DNA of 64,000 nt from Diadophis punctatus similis (lineage: Eukaryota; Chordata; Lepidosauria; Squamata; Dipsadidae): positions 1,786,710 through 1,850,709 of the forward strand of contig JALIGW010000057.1 of assembly GCA_023053685.1 (NCBI GenBank), written 5' to 3'. Positions 10,593 through 24,765 of this stretch are shown piece after piece. The notes beneath the pieces are model-generated. The model was not told the origin of the DNA, did no database searches, and was given only the letters and a program-made list of their open reading frames with translations. The first letter of the stretch is position 1. Each line of letters begins with the position of its first letter. The position numbers and the translations under genes were made by a program.

Positions 10593-13500
10593 TGTACAGA
10601 AGCAGAGGTCCAGGATTATGCTGAAATCTGCCTTGCAATTTCTCTCTAGCTGACTTTTCCAGATGTGCAGAAGCTGAGTTCAAAGATTATGGTGAAATCT
10701 ACCACATCAATTTCTCTCTAGCTGACATTTTCCAGACATGCAGAAGCAGAGTTCCAGGATTGTGCTGAAAACCACCACATCAATTTCTCTCTAGCTGACT
10801 TTTCCAGATGTGCAGAAGCAAAGTGCCAGGATTTTGCTGTAACCACTACATCAATTATTCTCTAGCTGACTTTTCCAGATGTGCAGAAGCAGAGTTCCAG
10901 GATTATGCTGAACTTTGCCTTGCAATTTATCTCTAGCTGACTTTTCCAGATGTGCAGAAGCAGAGTTCTAGGATTATGCTGAAATCTACATCAATTTCTT
11001 TCTAGCTGACATTTTCCAGATTCTCAGAAGCAGAGTTCCAGGATTATGCTGAAATCTACCAGCTCAATTTCTCTCTAGCTGACATTTTCCACATATGCAG
11101 AAGCAGAGTACAAAGTTTATGCTGAAATCTACACATCAATTTCTCTCTAGCTGACTTTTCCAGATGTGCAGAAGCAGAGTGCCAGGATTATGCTGAAATC
11201 TACATCAATTTCTCTCAAGCTGACATTTTCCAGATGTACAGAAGCAGAGTTGCAGGATTATGCTGAAAACCACCACATCAATTTCTCTCTAGCTGACTTT
11301 CCCAGGTGTGCAGAAGCAGAGGTCCAGGATTATGCTGAAATCTGCCTTGCAATTTCTCTCTAGCTGACTTTTTCAGATGTGCAGGAGAGTTCCAGGATTA
11401 TGCTGAAATCTACATCAATTGCTCTCTAGCTGACATTTTCCAGATGTGCAGAAGCAGAGTTCAAAGATTATGCTGAAATCTACACATCAAGTTCTCTCTA
11501 GCTGACTTTTCCAGATGTGCAGAAGCAGAGTGCCAGGATTTTGCTGAAACCAATACATCGATTTCTCTCTAGCTGACTTTTCCAGATGTGCAGAAGCAGA
11601 GTTCCAGGATTATGCTGAAATGTGCCTTGTAATTTCTCTCTAGCTGACTTTTCCAGATGTGCAGAAGCAGAGTTCCAGGATTATGCTGAAATCTACATCA
11701 ATTTCATTCTAGCTGACATTTTCCAGATTCTCAGAAGCAGAGTTCCAGGATTATGCTGAAATCTACCAGCTCAATTTCTCTCTAGCTGACATTTTCCACA
11801 TATGTAGAAGCAGAGTACAAAGATTATGCTGAAATCTACACATCAATTTCTCTCTAGCTGACTTTTCCAGATGTGCAGAAGCAGAGTTCTAGGTGTATGC
11901 TGAAATCTGCCTTGCAATTTCTCTCTAGCTGACTTTTCCAGATGTGCAGAAGCTGAGTTCAAAGATTATGGTGAAATCTACCACATCAATGTCTCTCTAG
12001 CTGACATTTTCCAGACATGCAGAAGCAGAGTTCCAGGATTGTGCTGAAAACCAGCACATCACTTTCTCTCTAGCTGACTTTTCCAGATGTGCAGAAGCAG
12101 AGTGCCAGGATTTTGCTGATACCACTACATCAATTTCTTTCTAGCTGACTTTTCCAGATAGGCAGAAGCAGAGTTCCAGGATTATGCTGAAATCTACATC
12201 AATTTCTTTCTAGCTGACATTTTCCAGATTCTCAGAAGCAGAGTTCCAGGATTATGCTGAAATCTACCAGCTCAATTTCTCTCTAGCTGATGTTTTCCAG
12301 ATGTGCAGAAGCAGAGTTCCAGGATTATGCTGAACTCTGCCTTGCAATTTATATCCAGCTGACTTTTCCAGATGTGCAGAATCAGAGTTCCAGGATTATG
12401 CTGAAATCTACATCAATTTCTTTCTAGCTGACATTTTCCAGATTCTCAGAAGCAGAGTTCCAGGATTGTGCTGAAAACCACCACATCAATATCTCTCTAG
12501 CTGACTTTCCCAGATGTAAAGAAGCACAGGTCCAGGATTATGTTGAAATCTGTCTTGTAATTTCTCTCTAGTTGACTTTTCCAGATGTGCAGGAGAGTTC
12601 CAGGATTATGCTGAAATCTACATCAATTTCTCTCTAGCTGACATTTTCCAGATGTGCAGAAGCAGAGTTCCAGGATTGTGTTGAAAACCACCACATCAAT
12701 TTTTCTCTATCTGACTTTCCCAGATGTGCAGAAGCAGAGTTCCAGGATTATGCTGAAATGTGCCTTGTAATTTCTCTCTAGCTGACTTTTCCAGATGTGC
12801 AGAAGCAGAGTTCCAGGATTATGCTGAAATCTACATAGATTTCTCTCAAGATGACATTTTCCAGATGTACAGAAGCAGAGGTCCAGGATTATGCTGAAAT
12901 CTGCCTTGCAATTTCTCTCTAGCTGACTTTTCCAGATGTGCAGAAGCTGAGTTCAAAGATTATGGTGAAATCTACCACATCAATTTCTCTCTAGCTGACA
13001 TTTTCCAGACATGCAGAAGCAGAGTTCCAGGATTGTGCTGAAAACCACCACATCAATTTCTCTCTAGCTGACTTTTCCAGATGTGCAGAAGCAAAGTGCC
13101 AGGATTTTGCTGTAACCACTACATCAATTTCTCTCTAGCTGACTTTTCCAGATGTGCAGAAGCAGAGTTCCAGGATTATGCTGAAATGTGCCTTGTAATG
13201 TCTCTCTAGCTGACTTTTCCAGATGTGCAGAAGCAGAGTTCCAGGATTATGCTGAAATCTACATCAATTTCTCTCAAGCTGACATTTTCCAGATGTACAG
13301 AAGCAGAGTTCCAGGTGTATGCTGAAATCTGCCTTGCAATTTCTCTCTAGCTGACATTTCGCAGATGTGCAGAAGCAGAGTTCCAGGATTATGCTGAAAA
13401 CCACCACATCAATTTCTCTCTAGCTGACTTTCCCAGGTGTGCAGAAGCAGAGGTCCAGGATTATGCTGAAATCTGCCTTGCAATTTCTCTCTAGCTGACT

Positions 13501-13729
13501 TTTCCAGATGTGCAGGAGAGTTCCAGGATTATGCTGAAATCTACATCAATTGCTCTCTAGCTGACATTTTCCAGATGTGCAGAAGCAGAGTTCAAAGATT
13601 ATGCTGAAATCTACACATCAATTTCTCTCTAGCTGACTTTTCCAGATGTGCAGAAGCAGAGTGCCAGGATTTTGCTGAAACCAATACATCGATTTCTCTC
13701 TAGCTGACTTTTCCAGATGTGCAGAAGCA

Positions 13730-14713
13730 GAGTTCCAGGATTATGCTGAACTTTGCCTTGCAATTTCTCTCTAGCTGACTTTTCCAGATGTGCAGAAGCA
13801 GAGATCCAGGATTATGCTGAAATCTACATCAATTTCATTCTAGCTGACATTTTCCAGATTCTCAGAAGCAGAGTTCCAGGATTATGCTGAAATCTACCAG
13901 CTCAATTTCTCTCAAGCTGACATTTTCCAGATGTACAGAAGCAGAGTTCCAGGTGTATGCTGAAATCTGCCTTGCAATTTCTCTCTAGCTGACATTTCGC
14001 AGATGTGCAGAAGCAGAGTTCCAGGATTATGCTGAAAACCACCACATCAATTTCTCTCTAGCTGACTTTCCCAGGTGTGCAGAAGCAGAGGTCCAGGATT
14101 ATGCTGAAATCTGCCTTGCAATTTCTCTCTAGCTGACTTTTCCAGATGTGCAGGAGAGTTCCAGGATTATGCTGAAATCTACATCAATTGCTCTCTAGCT
14201 GACATTTTCCAGATGTGCAGAAGCAGAGTTCAAAGATTATGCTGAAATCTACACATCAAGTTCTCTCTAGCTGACTTTTCCAGATGTGCAGAAGCAGAGT
14301 GCCAGGATTTTGCTGAAACCAATACATCGATTTCTCTCTAGCTGACTTTTCCAGATGTGCAGAAGCAGAGTTCCAGGATTATGCTGAACTTTGCCTTGCA
14401 ATTTCTCTCTAGCTGACTTTTCCAGATGTGCAGAAACAGAGTTCCAGGATTATGCTGAAATCTACATCAATTTCATTCTAGCTGACATTTTCCAGATTCT
14501 CAGAAGCAGAGTTCCAGGATTATGCTGAAATCTACCAGCTCAATTTCTCTCTAGCTGACATTTTCCACATATGTAGAAGCAGAGTACAAAGATTATGCTG
14601 AAATCTACACATCAATTTCTCTCTAGCTGACTTTTCCAGATGTGCAGAAGCAGAGTTCCAGGATTATGCTGAAATCTACATCAATTTCTCTCAAGCTGAC
14701 ATTTTCCAGATGT
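13730..14713 (+). repeat. 1065-bp-offset duplication inside A2, copy 1
   Basis: This segment recurs at 14795-15778 with a constant offset of 1065 bp, checked at TTATGCTGAACTTTGCC (13741 and 14806). The match ends at 14714 against 15779 (TGTGCAG against TGTACAG). Confidence 0.82.
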
Positions 14714-14794
14714 GCAGAAGCAGAGTGCCAGGATTTTGCTGTAACCACCACATCAATTTCTCTCTAGCTTACATTTTCCAGATGTGAAGAAGCA

Positions 14795-15778
14795 GAGTTC
14801 CAGGATTATGCTGAACTTTGCCTTGCAATTTCTCTCTAGCTGACTTTTCCAGATGTGCAGAAGCAGAGATCCAGGATTATGCTGAAATCTACATCAATTT
14901 CATTCTAGCTGACATTTTCCAGATTCTCAGAAGCAGAGTTCCAGGATTATGCTGAAATCTACCAGCTCAATTTCTCTCAAGCTGACATTTTCCAGATGTA
15001 CAGAAGCAGAGTTCCAGGTGTATGCTGAAATCTGCCTTGCAATTTCTCTCTAGCTGACATTTCGCAGATGTGCAGAAGCAGAGTTCCAGGATTATGCTGA
15101 AAACCACCACATCAATTTCTCTCTAGCTGACTTTCCCAGGTGTGCAGAAGCAGAGGTCCAGGATTATGCTGAAATCTGCCTTGCAATTTCTCTCTAGCTG
15201 ACTTTTCCAGATGTGCAGGAGAGTTCCAGGATTATGCTGAAATCTACATCAATTGCTCTCTAGCTGACATTTTCCAGATGTGCAGAAGCAGAGTTCAAAG
15301 ATTATGCTGAAATCTACACATCAAGTTCTCTCTAGCTGACTTTTCCAGATGTGCAGAAGCAGAGTGCCAGGATTTTGCTGAAACCAATACATCGATTTCT
15401 CTCTAGCTGACTTTTCCAGATGTGCAGAAGCAGAGTTCCAGGATTATGCTGAACTTTGCCTTGCAATTTCTCTCTAGCTGACTTTTCCAGATGTGCAGAA
15501 ACAGAGTTCCAGGATTATGCTGAAATCTACATCAATTTCATTCTAGCTGACATTTTCCAGATTCTCAGAAGCAGAGTTCCAGGATTATGCTGAAATCTAC
15601 CAGCTCAATTTCTCTCTAGCTGACATTTTCCACATATGTAGAAGCAGAGTACAAAGATTATGCTGAAATCTACACATCAATTTCTCTCTAGCTGACTTTT
15701 CCAGATGTGCAGAAGCAGAGTTCCAGGATTATGCTGAAATCTACATCAATTTCTCTCAAGCTGACATTTTCCAGATGT
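14795..15778 (+). repeat. 1065-bp-offset duplication inside A2, copy 2
   Basis: Second copy, not present in A1. It begins after a short joint at about 14715-14795 with GCTTACATTTTCC and GATGTGAAGAAGC variants, and it accounts for the change of A1-to-A2 offset from 10521 to 11586. Confidence 0.82.
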
Positions 15779-16195
15779 ACAGAAGCAGAGTTCCAGGTGT
15801 ATGCTGAAATCTGCCTTGCAATTTCTCTCTAGCTGACTTTTCCAGATGTGCAGAAGCTGAGTTCAAAGATTATGGTGAAATCTACCACATCAATGTCTCT
15901 CTAGCTGACATTTTCCAGACATGCAGAAGCAGAGTTCCAGGATTGTGCTGAAAACCAGCACATCACTTTCTCTCTAGCTGACTTTTCCAGATGTGCAGAA
16001 GCAGAGTGCCAGGATTTTGCTGAAACCACTACATCAATTTCTTTCTAGCTGACTTTTCCAGATAGGCAGAAGCAGAGTTCCAGGATTATGCTGAAATCTA
16101 CATCAATTTCTTTCTAGCTGACATTTTCCAGATTCTCAGAAGCAGAGTTCCAGGATTATGCTGAAATCTACCAGCTCAATTTCTCTCTAGCTGAC

Positions 16196-17239
16196 ATTTT
16201 CCAGATGTGCAGAAGCAGAGTTCCAGGATTATGCTGAAATATGCCTCTGCATTTTCCCTCTAGCTTACATTTTCCAGATGTGCAGAAGCAGAGTTCAAAG
16301 ATTATGCTGAAATCTACCACATCAATTTCTCTCTAGCTGACATTTTCCAGATGTGCAGAAGCAGAGTTCCAGGATTATGCTGAAATCTGACTTCCAATTT
16401 CTCTCTAGCTGACATTCTCCAGATGTGCACAAGCAGAGTTCGAGGATTATGCTAAAATCTGCCTCTGCATTTTCTCTCTAGCTGACATTTTCCAGATGTG
16501 CAGAAGCAGAGTTCAAAGATTATGCTGAAATCAGCCTCTGCATTTTCTCTCTAGCTGACATTTTCAGATGTGCGGAAGCAGAGTTCAAACATTATGCTGA
16601 AATCTACAACATTAATTTCTCTCTAGCTCACATTTTCCAGATGTGCAGAAGCAGAGTTCCAGGATTATGCTGAAATATGCCTTGCATTTTCCCTCTAGCT
16701 GACATTTTCCAGACGTGCAGTAGAAGAGTTCAAAGATTATGCTGAAATCTACAACTTCAATTTCTCTAGCTGACATTTTCCAGATGTGTAGAAGCAGAGT
16801 TCCAGGATTATGCTGAAATCTGCCTTGCAAGTTCTCTCTAGCTGATATTTTCCTGATGTGCGGAAGCAGAGTTCAAAGATTATGCTGAAATATACCACAT
16901 AAATTTTCCCCAGGTGACATTTTCCAGATGTGCAGCAAAAGAGTTCCAAGATTATGCTGAAATCTACAACATCAATTTCTCTCTAGCTAACATTTTCCAG
17001 ATGTGCAGAAGCAGAGTTCAAAGATTATTCTGAAATCTGCCTCTGCATTTTCCCTCTAGCTGACATTTTCTAGATGTGAAAAAGCAGAGTTCAAAGATTA
17101 TGCTGAAATCTACAACTTCAATTTCTCTAGCTGACATTTTCCAGATGTGTGGAAGCAGAGTTCCAGGATTATGCTGAAATCTGCCTCTGCATTTTCCCTC
17201 TAGCTGACATTTTCCAGGTGTGTAGAAGCAGAGTTCAGG
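16196..17239 (+). repeat. B0 satellite segment joining A2 to B1
   Basis: Monomers with TGCCTCTGCATTTTCC and CTACAACATTAATTTC tails. Positions 16261-17140 recur at 17708-18587 (offset 1447), inside B1. Special monomers include CAGACGTGCAGTAGAAGAG and CAGATGTGCAGCAAAAGAG. At 17028 it has GATTATTCTG where the downstream copy keeps GATTATGCTG. Confidence 0.8.
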
Positions 17240-20200
17240 ATTATGCTAAAATCTGTCTTGCAATTTTTCTCCAGGTAAAATTTTCCAGATGTGCAGAAGC
17301 AGAGTTCCAGGATTATGCTGAAATCTGCCTTGCAATTTCTCTCTAGCTGACATTTTCCAGATGTGCAAAAGCAGAGTTCAAAGATTATGCTGAAATCTGC
17401 CTCTGCATTTTCTCTCTAGCTGACATTTTCGAGACGTGCAGAAGCAGATTTCAAACATTATGCTGAAATCTGCCTCTGCATTTTCCCTCTAGCTGACATT
17501 TTCCAGGTGTGTAGAAGCAGAGTTCCAAGATTGTGCTGAAATCTGCCTTGCAATTTCTCTCTAGCTCACATTTTCCAGATGTGTGGAAGCAGAGTTCCAG
17601 GATTATGCTGACATCTACGACATCAATTCCTCTCTAGCTGACATTTTCCAGATGTGCGGAAGCAGAGTTCCAGGATTATGCTGAAATCTGCCTCTGCATT
17701 TTCCCTCTAGCTTACATTTTCCAGATGTGCAGAAGCAGAGTTCAAAGATTATGCTGAAATCTACCACATCAATTTCTCTCTAGCTGACATTTTCCAGATG
17801 TGCAGAAGCAGAGTTCCAGGATTATGCTGAAATCTGACTTCCAATTTCTCTCTAGCTGACATTCTCCAGATGTGCACAAGCAGAGTTCGAGGATTATGCT
17901 AAAATCTGCCTCTGCATTTTCTCTCTAGCTGACATTTTCCAGATGTGCAGAAGCAGAGTTCAAAGATTATGCTGAAATCAGCCTCTGCATTTTCTCTCTA
18001 GCTGACATTTTCAGATGTGCGGAAGCAGAGTTCAAACATTATGCTGAAATCTACAACATTAATTTCTCTCTAGCTCACATTTTCCAGATGTGCAGAAGCA
18101 GAGTTCCAGGATTATGCTGAAATATGCCTTGCATTTTCCCTCTAGCTGACATTTTCCAGACGTGCAGTAGAAGAGTTCAAAGATTATGCTGAAATCTACA
18201 ACTTCAATTTCTCTAGCTGACATTTTCCAGATGTGTAGAAGCAGAGTTCCAGGATTATGCTGAAATCTGCCTTGCAAGTTCTCTCTAGCTGATATTTTCC
18301 TGATGTGCGGAAGCAGAGTTCAAAGATTATGCTGAAATATACCACATAAATTTTCCCCAGGTGACATTTTCCAGATGTGCAGCAAAAGAGTTCCAAGATT
18401 ATGCTGAAATCTACAACATCAATTTCTCTCTAGCTAACATTTTCCAGATGTGCAGAAGCAGAGTTCAAAGATTATGCTGAAATCTGCCTCTGCATTTTCC
18501 CTCTAGCTGACATTTTCTAGATGTGAAAAAGCAGAGTTCAAAGATTATGCTGAAATCTACAACTTCAATTTCTCTAGCTGACATTTTCCAGATTTGTAGA
18601 AGCAGAGTTCCAGGATTATGCTAAAATCTGCCTCTGCATTTTCCCTCTAGCTGACATTTTCCAGATGTGCAGAAGCAGAGTTCCAGGATTATGCTGAAAT
18701 CTGCCTTCCAATTTCTCTCTAGCTGACATTTTCCAGATGTGCAGAAGCAGAGTTCCAAGATTATGCTGACATCTACAACATCAATTCCTCTCTGGCTGAC
18801 ATTTTCCAGGTGTGCAGAAGCAGAGTTCCAGGATTATGCTGAAATCAGCCTCTGCATTTTCTCTCTAGCTGACATTTTCGAGACGTGCAGAAGCAGAGTT
18901 CAAACATTATGCTGAAATCTACCACATCAATTTCTCTCTAGCTGACGTTTTCCAGATGTGTGGAAGCAGAGTTCCAAGATTATGCTGAAATCAGCCTCTG
19001 CAATTTCTCTATAGCTGACTTTTCCAGATGCGCAGAAGCTGAGTTCAAAGATTATGGTGAAATCTACCACATCAATTTCTCTCTAGCTGACATTTTCCAG
19101 ACATGCAGAAGCAGAGTTCCAGGATTGTGCTGAAAACCAGCACATCACTTTCTCTCAAGCTGACTTTTCCAGATGTGCAGAAGCAGAGTTCCATGATTAT
19201 GCTGAAATCTACATCAATTTCTTTCTAGCTGACATTTTCCAGATTCTCAGAAGCAGAGTTCCAGGATTGTGCTGAAAACCACCACATCAATATCTCTCTA
19301 GCTGACTTTCCCAGATGTGCAGAAGCAGAATTCCAGGATTATGCTGAAATGTGCCTTGTAATTTCTCTCTAGCTGACTTTTCCAGATGTGCAGAAGCAGA
19401 GTTCCAGGATTATGCTGAAATCTACATAGATTTCTCTCAAGATGACATTTTCCAGATGTACAGAAGCAGAGGTCCAGGATTATGCTGAAATCTGCCTTGC
19501 AATTTCTCTCTAGCTGACTTTTCCAGATGTGCAGAAGCTGAGTTCAAAGATTATGGTGAAATCTACCACATCAATTTCTCTCTAGCTGAAATTTTCCAGA
19601 CATGCAGAAGCAGAGTTCCAGGATTCTGCTGAAAACCACCACATCAATTTCTCTCTAGCTGACTTTTCCAGATGTGCAGAAGCAAAGTGCCAGGATTTTG
19701 CTGTAACCACTACATCAATTATTCTCTAGCTGACTTTTCCAGATGTGCAGAAGCAGAGTTCCAGGATTATGCTGAAATGTGCCTTGTAATGTCTCTCTAG
19801 CTGACTTTTCCAGATGTGCAGAAGCAGAGTTCCAGGATTATGCTGAAATCTACATCAATTTCTTTCTAGCTGACATTTTCCAGATTCTCAGAAGCAGAGT
19901 TCCAGGATTATGCTGAAATCTACCAGCTCAATTTCTCTCTAGCTGACGTTTTCCACATATGCAGAAGCAGAGTACAAAGTTTATGCTGAAATCTACACAT
20001 CAATTTCTCTCTAGCTGACTTTTCCAGATGTGCAGAAGCAGAGTGCCAGGATTATGCTGAAATCTACATCAATTTCTCTCAAGCTGACATTTTCCAGATG
20101 TACAGAAGCAGAGTTCCAGGTGTATGCTGAAATCTGCCTTGCAATTTCTCTCTAGCTGACATTTCGCAGATGTGCAGAAGCAGAGTTCCAGAATTATGCT

Positions 20201-20876
20201 GAAAACCACCACATCAATTTCTCTCTAGCTGACTTTCCCAGGTGTGCAGAAGCAGAGGTCCAGGATTATGCTGAAATCTGCCTTGCAATTTCTCTCTAGC
20301 TGACTTTTTCAGATGTGCAGGAGAGTTCCAGGATTATGCTGAAATCTACATCAATTGCTCTCTAGCTGACATTTTCCAGATGTGCAGAAGCAGAGTTCAA
20401 AGATTATGCTGAAATCTACACATCAATTTCTCTCTAGCTGACTTTTCCAGATGTGCAGAAGCAGAGTGCCAGAATTTTGCTGAAACCAATACATCGATTT
20501 CTCTCTAGCTGACTTTTCCAGATGTGCAGAAGCAGAGTTCCAGGATTATGCTGAAATGTGCCTTGTAATTTATCTCTAGCTGACTTTTCCAGATGTGCAG
20601 AATCAGAGTTCCAGGATTATGCTGAAATCTACATCATTTTTTTTCTAGCTGACATTTTCCAGATTCTCAGAAGCAGAGTTCCAGGATTGTGCTGAAAACC
20701 ACCACATAAATATCTCTCTAGCTGACTTTCCCAGATGTGCAGAAGCACAGGTCCATGATTATGCTGAAATCTTTCTTGTAATTTCTCTCTAGCTGACTTT
20801 TCCAGATGTGCAGAAGCAGAGTTCCAGGATTATGCTGAAATCTACATCAATTTCTCTCAAGATGACATTTTCCAGA
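17240..20876 (+). repeat. B-type satellite block, copy B1
   Basis: Recurs at 29437-33073 (offset 12197) and 38900-42536 (offset 21660). It opens at GCTAAAATCTGTCTTGC followed by CCAGGTAAAA, contains the second half of the 1447-bp duplication (17708-18587), and ends in A-like monomers that lead straight into A3. Differences from B2 are isolated bases, for example GCAGAATTCC near 19329 where B2 and B3 have GCAGAGTTCC. Confidence 0.88.
17271..17280 (+). other. Splice-donor-like CAG|GTAAAA within satellite
   Basis: CCAGGTAAAA replaces the usual CTAGCTGAC landmark in this monomer, just after a T-rich run. It resembles a 5' splice site. Equivalent copies are at 29468-29477 and 38931-38940. There is no evidence of transcription. 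Confidence 0.2.
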
Positions 20877-23800
20877 TGTACAGAAGCAAAGGTCCAGGAT
20901 TATGCTGAAATCTTCCTTGCAATTTCTCTCTAGCTGACTTTTCCAGATGTGCAGAAGCTGAGTTCAAAGATTATGGTGAAATCTACCACATCAATTTCTC
21001 TCTAGCTGACATTTTCCAGACATGCAGAAGCAGAGTTCCAGGATTCTGCTGAAAACCACCACATCAATTTCTCTCTAGCTGACTTTTCCAGATGTGCAGA
21101 AGCAAAGTGCCAAGATTTTGCTGTAACCACTACATCAATTTCTCTCTAGCTGACTTTTCCAGATGTGCAGAAGCAGAGTTCCAGGATTATGCTGAAATGT
21201 GCCTTGTAATGTCTCTCTAGCTGACTTTTCCAGATGTGCAAAAGCAGAGTTCCAGGATTATGCTGAACTTTGCCTTGCAATTTATCTCTAGCTGACTTTT
21301 CCAGATGTGCAGAAGCAGAGTTCTAGGATTATGCTGAAATCTACATCAATTTCTTTCTAGCTGACATTTTCCAGATTCTCAGAAGCAGAGTTCCAGGATT
21401 ATGCTGAAATCTACCAGCTCAATTTCTCTCTAGCTGACATTTTCCACATATGCAGAAGCAGAGTACAAAGTTTATGCTGAAATCTACACATCAATTTCTC
21501 TCTAGCTGACTTTTCCAGATGTGCAGAAGCAGAGTGCCAGGATTATGCTGAAATCTACATCAATTTCTCTCAAGCTGACATTTTCCAGATGTACAGAAGC
21601 AGAGTTGCAGGATTATGCTGAAAACCACCACATCAATTTCTCTCTAGCTGACTTTCCCAGGTGTGCAGAAGCAGAGGTCCAGGATTATGCTGAAATCTGC
21701 CTTGCAATTTCTCTCTAGCTGACTTTTTCAGATGTGCAGGAGAGTTCCAGGATTATGCTGAAATCTACATCAATTGCTCTCTAGCTGACATTTTCCAGAT
21801 GTGCAGAAGCAGAGTTCAAAGATTATGCTGAAATCTACACATCAAGTTCTCTCTAGCTGACTTTTCCAGATGTGCAGAAGCAGAGTGCCAGGATTTTGCT
21901 GAAACCAATACATCGATTTCTCTCTAGCTGACTTTTCCAGATGTGCAGAAGCAGAGTTCCAGGATTATGCTGAAATGTGCCTTGTAATTTCTCTCTAGCT
22001 GACTTTTCCAGATGTGCAGAAGCAGAGTTCCAGGATTATGCTGAAATCTACATCAATTTCATTCTAGCTGACATTTTCCAGATTCTCAGAAGCAGAGTTC
22101 CAGGATTATGCTGAAATCTACCAGCTCAATTTCTCTCTAGCTGACATTTTCCACATATGTAGAAGCAGAGTACAAAGATTATGCTGAAATCTACACATCA
22201 ATTTCTCTCTAGCTGACTTTTCCAGATGTGCAGAAGCAGAGTTCTAGGTGTATGCTGAAATCTGCCTTGCAATTTCTCTCTAGCTGACTTTTCCAGATGT
22301 GCAGAAGCTGAGTTCAAAGATTATGGTGAAATCTACCACATCAATGTCTCTCTAGCTGACATTTTCCAGACATGCAGAAGCAGAGTTCCAGGATTGTGCT
22401 GAAAACCAGCACATCACTTTCTCTCTAGCTGACTTTTCCAGATGTGCAGAAGCAGAGTGCCAGGATTTTGCTGATACCACTACATCAATTTCTTTCTAGC
22501 TGACTTTTCCAGATAGGCAGAAGCAGAGTTCCAGGATTATGCTGAAATCTACATCAATTTCTTTCTAGCTGACATTTTCCAGATTCTCAGAAGCAGAGTT
22601 CCAGGATTATGCTGAAATCTACCAGCTCAATTTCTCTCTAGCTGATGTTTTCCAGATGTGCAGAAGCAGAGTTCCAGGATTATGCTGAACTCTGCCTTGC
22701 AATTTATATCCAGCTGACTTTTCCAGATGTGCAGAATCAGAGTTCCAGGATTATGCTGAAATCTACATCAATTTCTTTCTAGCTGACATTTTCCAGATTC
22801 TCAGAAGCAGAGTTCCAGGATTGTGCTGAAAACCACCACATCAATATCTCTCTAGCTGACTTTCCCAGATGTGAAGAAGCACAGGTCCAGGATTATGTTG
22901 AAATCTGTCTTGTAATTTCTCTCTAGTTGACTTTTCCAGATGTGCAGGAGAGTTCCAGGATTATGCTGAAATCTACATCAATTTCTCTCTAGCTGACATT
23001 TTCCAGATGTGCAGAAGCAGAGTTCCAGGATTGTGTTGAAAACCACCACATCAATTTTTCTCTATCTGACTTTCCCAGATGTGCAGAAGCAGAGTTCCAG
23101 GATTATGCTGAAATGTGCCTTGTAATTTCTCTCTAGCTGACTTTTCCAGATGTGCAGAAGCAGAGTTCCAGGATTATGCTGAAATCTACATAGATTTCTC
23201 TCAAGATGACATTTTCCAGATGTACAGAAGCAGAGGTCCAGGATTATGCTGAAATCTGCCTTGCAATTTCTCTCTAGCTGACTTTTCCAGATGTGCAGAA
23301 GCTGAGTTCAAAGATTATGGTGAAATCTACCACATCAATTTCTCTCTAGCTGACATTTTCCAGACATGCAGAAGCAGAGTTCCAGGATTGTGCTGAAAAC
23401 CACCACATCAATTTCTCTCTAGCTGACTTTTCCAGATGTGCAGAAGCAAAGTGCCAGGATTTTGCTGTAACCACTACATCAATTTCTCTCTAGCTGACTT
23501 TTCCAGATGTGCAGAAGCAGAGTTCCAGGATTATGCTGAAATGTGCCTTGTAATGTCTCTCTAGCTGACTTTTCCAGATGTGCAGAAGCAGAGTTCCAGG
23601 ATTATGCTGAAATCTACATCAATTTCTCTCAAGCTGACATTTTCCAGATGTACAGAAGCAGAGTTCCAGGTGTATGCTGAAATCTGCCTTGCAATTTCTC
23701 TCTAGCTGACATTTCGCAGATGTGCAGAAGCAGAGTTCCAGGATTATGCTGAAAACCACCACATCAATTTCTCTCTAGCTGACTTTCCCAGGTGTGCAGA

Positions 23801-24607
23801 AGCAGAGGTCCAGGATTATGCTGAAATCTGCCTTGCAATTTCTCTCTAGCTGACTTTTCCAGATGTGCAGGAGAGTTCCAGGATTATGCTGAAATCTACA
23901 TCAATTGCTCTCTAGCTGACATTTTCCAGATGTGCAGAAGCAGAGTTCAAAGATTATGCTGAAATCTACACATCAATTTCTCTCTAGCTGACTTTTCCAG
24001 ATGTGCAGAAGCTGAGTTCAAAGATTATGGTGAAATCTACCACATCAATGTCTCTCTAGCTGACATTTTCCAGACATGCAGAAGCAGAGTTCCAGGATTG
24101 TGCTGAAAACCAGCACATCACTTTCTCTCTAGCTGACTTTTCCAGATGTGCAGAAGCAGAGTGCCAGGATTTTGCTGAAACCACTACATCAATTTCTTTC
24201 TAGCTGACTTTTCCAGATAGGCAGAAGCAGAGTTCCAGGATTATGCTGAAATCTACATCAATTTCTTTCTAGCTGACATTTTCCAGATTCTCAGAAGCAG
24301 AGTTCCAGGATTATGCTGAAATCTACCAGCTCAATTTCTCTCTAGCTGACGTTTTCCAGATGTGCAGAAGCAGAGTTCCAGGATTATGCTGAACTCTTCC
24401 TTGCAATTTATATCTAGCTGACTTTTCCAGATGTGCAGAATCAGAGTTCCAGGATTATGCTGAAAACCACCACATCAATATCTCTCTAGCTGACTTTCCC
24501 AGATGTGCAGAAGCACAGGTCCAGGATTATGCTGAAATCTGTCTTGTAATTTCTCTCTAGCTGACTTTTCCAGATGTGCAGGAGAGTTCCAGGATTATGC
24601 TGAAATC
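20877..24607 (+). repeat. A-type satellite block, copy A3
   Basis: Matches A1 from position 1 at offset 20876. Near 24010 the offset switches to 19741: the 1135 bp equivalent to A1 3135-4270, including most of the 638-bp second unit, are absent. The 3' end runs into the second LTR with the same flank as A1. Confidence 0.9.
24602..24607. repeat. Target-site duplication, left, LTR copy 2
   Basis: GAAATC directly before the TGTGG end. Confidence 0.8.
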
Positions 24608-24687
24608 TGTGGTGGTCTCCCATGAGAAATGAGACACGCAGACAGGTACCTCGGGACGGGAGCCCAGACTCTCTTCTGTAACCCCCT

Positions 24688-24693
24688 TTTATT
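24688..24693 (-). promoter_or_regulatory. LTR polyadenylation signal AATAAA, copy 2
   Basis: Minus-strand AATAAA at the same place in the element as in copy 1. Confidence 0.68.
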
Positions 24694-24765
24694 ACAATTC
24701 ATCCCATATCCAGTTACATTCTCATGACAAAGTTAGTAAGGGGTGGGTAAATACAACTGTTACTA

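Larger units (their letters stand above)
10593..16195 (+). repeat. A-type satellite block, copy A2 (no LTR)
   Basis: Matches A1 from position 1 at offset 10592, then at 10521 after loss of one 71-bp monomer near 10880, and finally at 11586 after gain of a 1065-bp internal duplication. It diverges from A1 at 16196 (A1 has GACGTTTTCC, here GACATTTTCC leading into B0). It ends before the point where A1, A3 and A5 carry the LTR. Confidence 0.86.
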
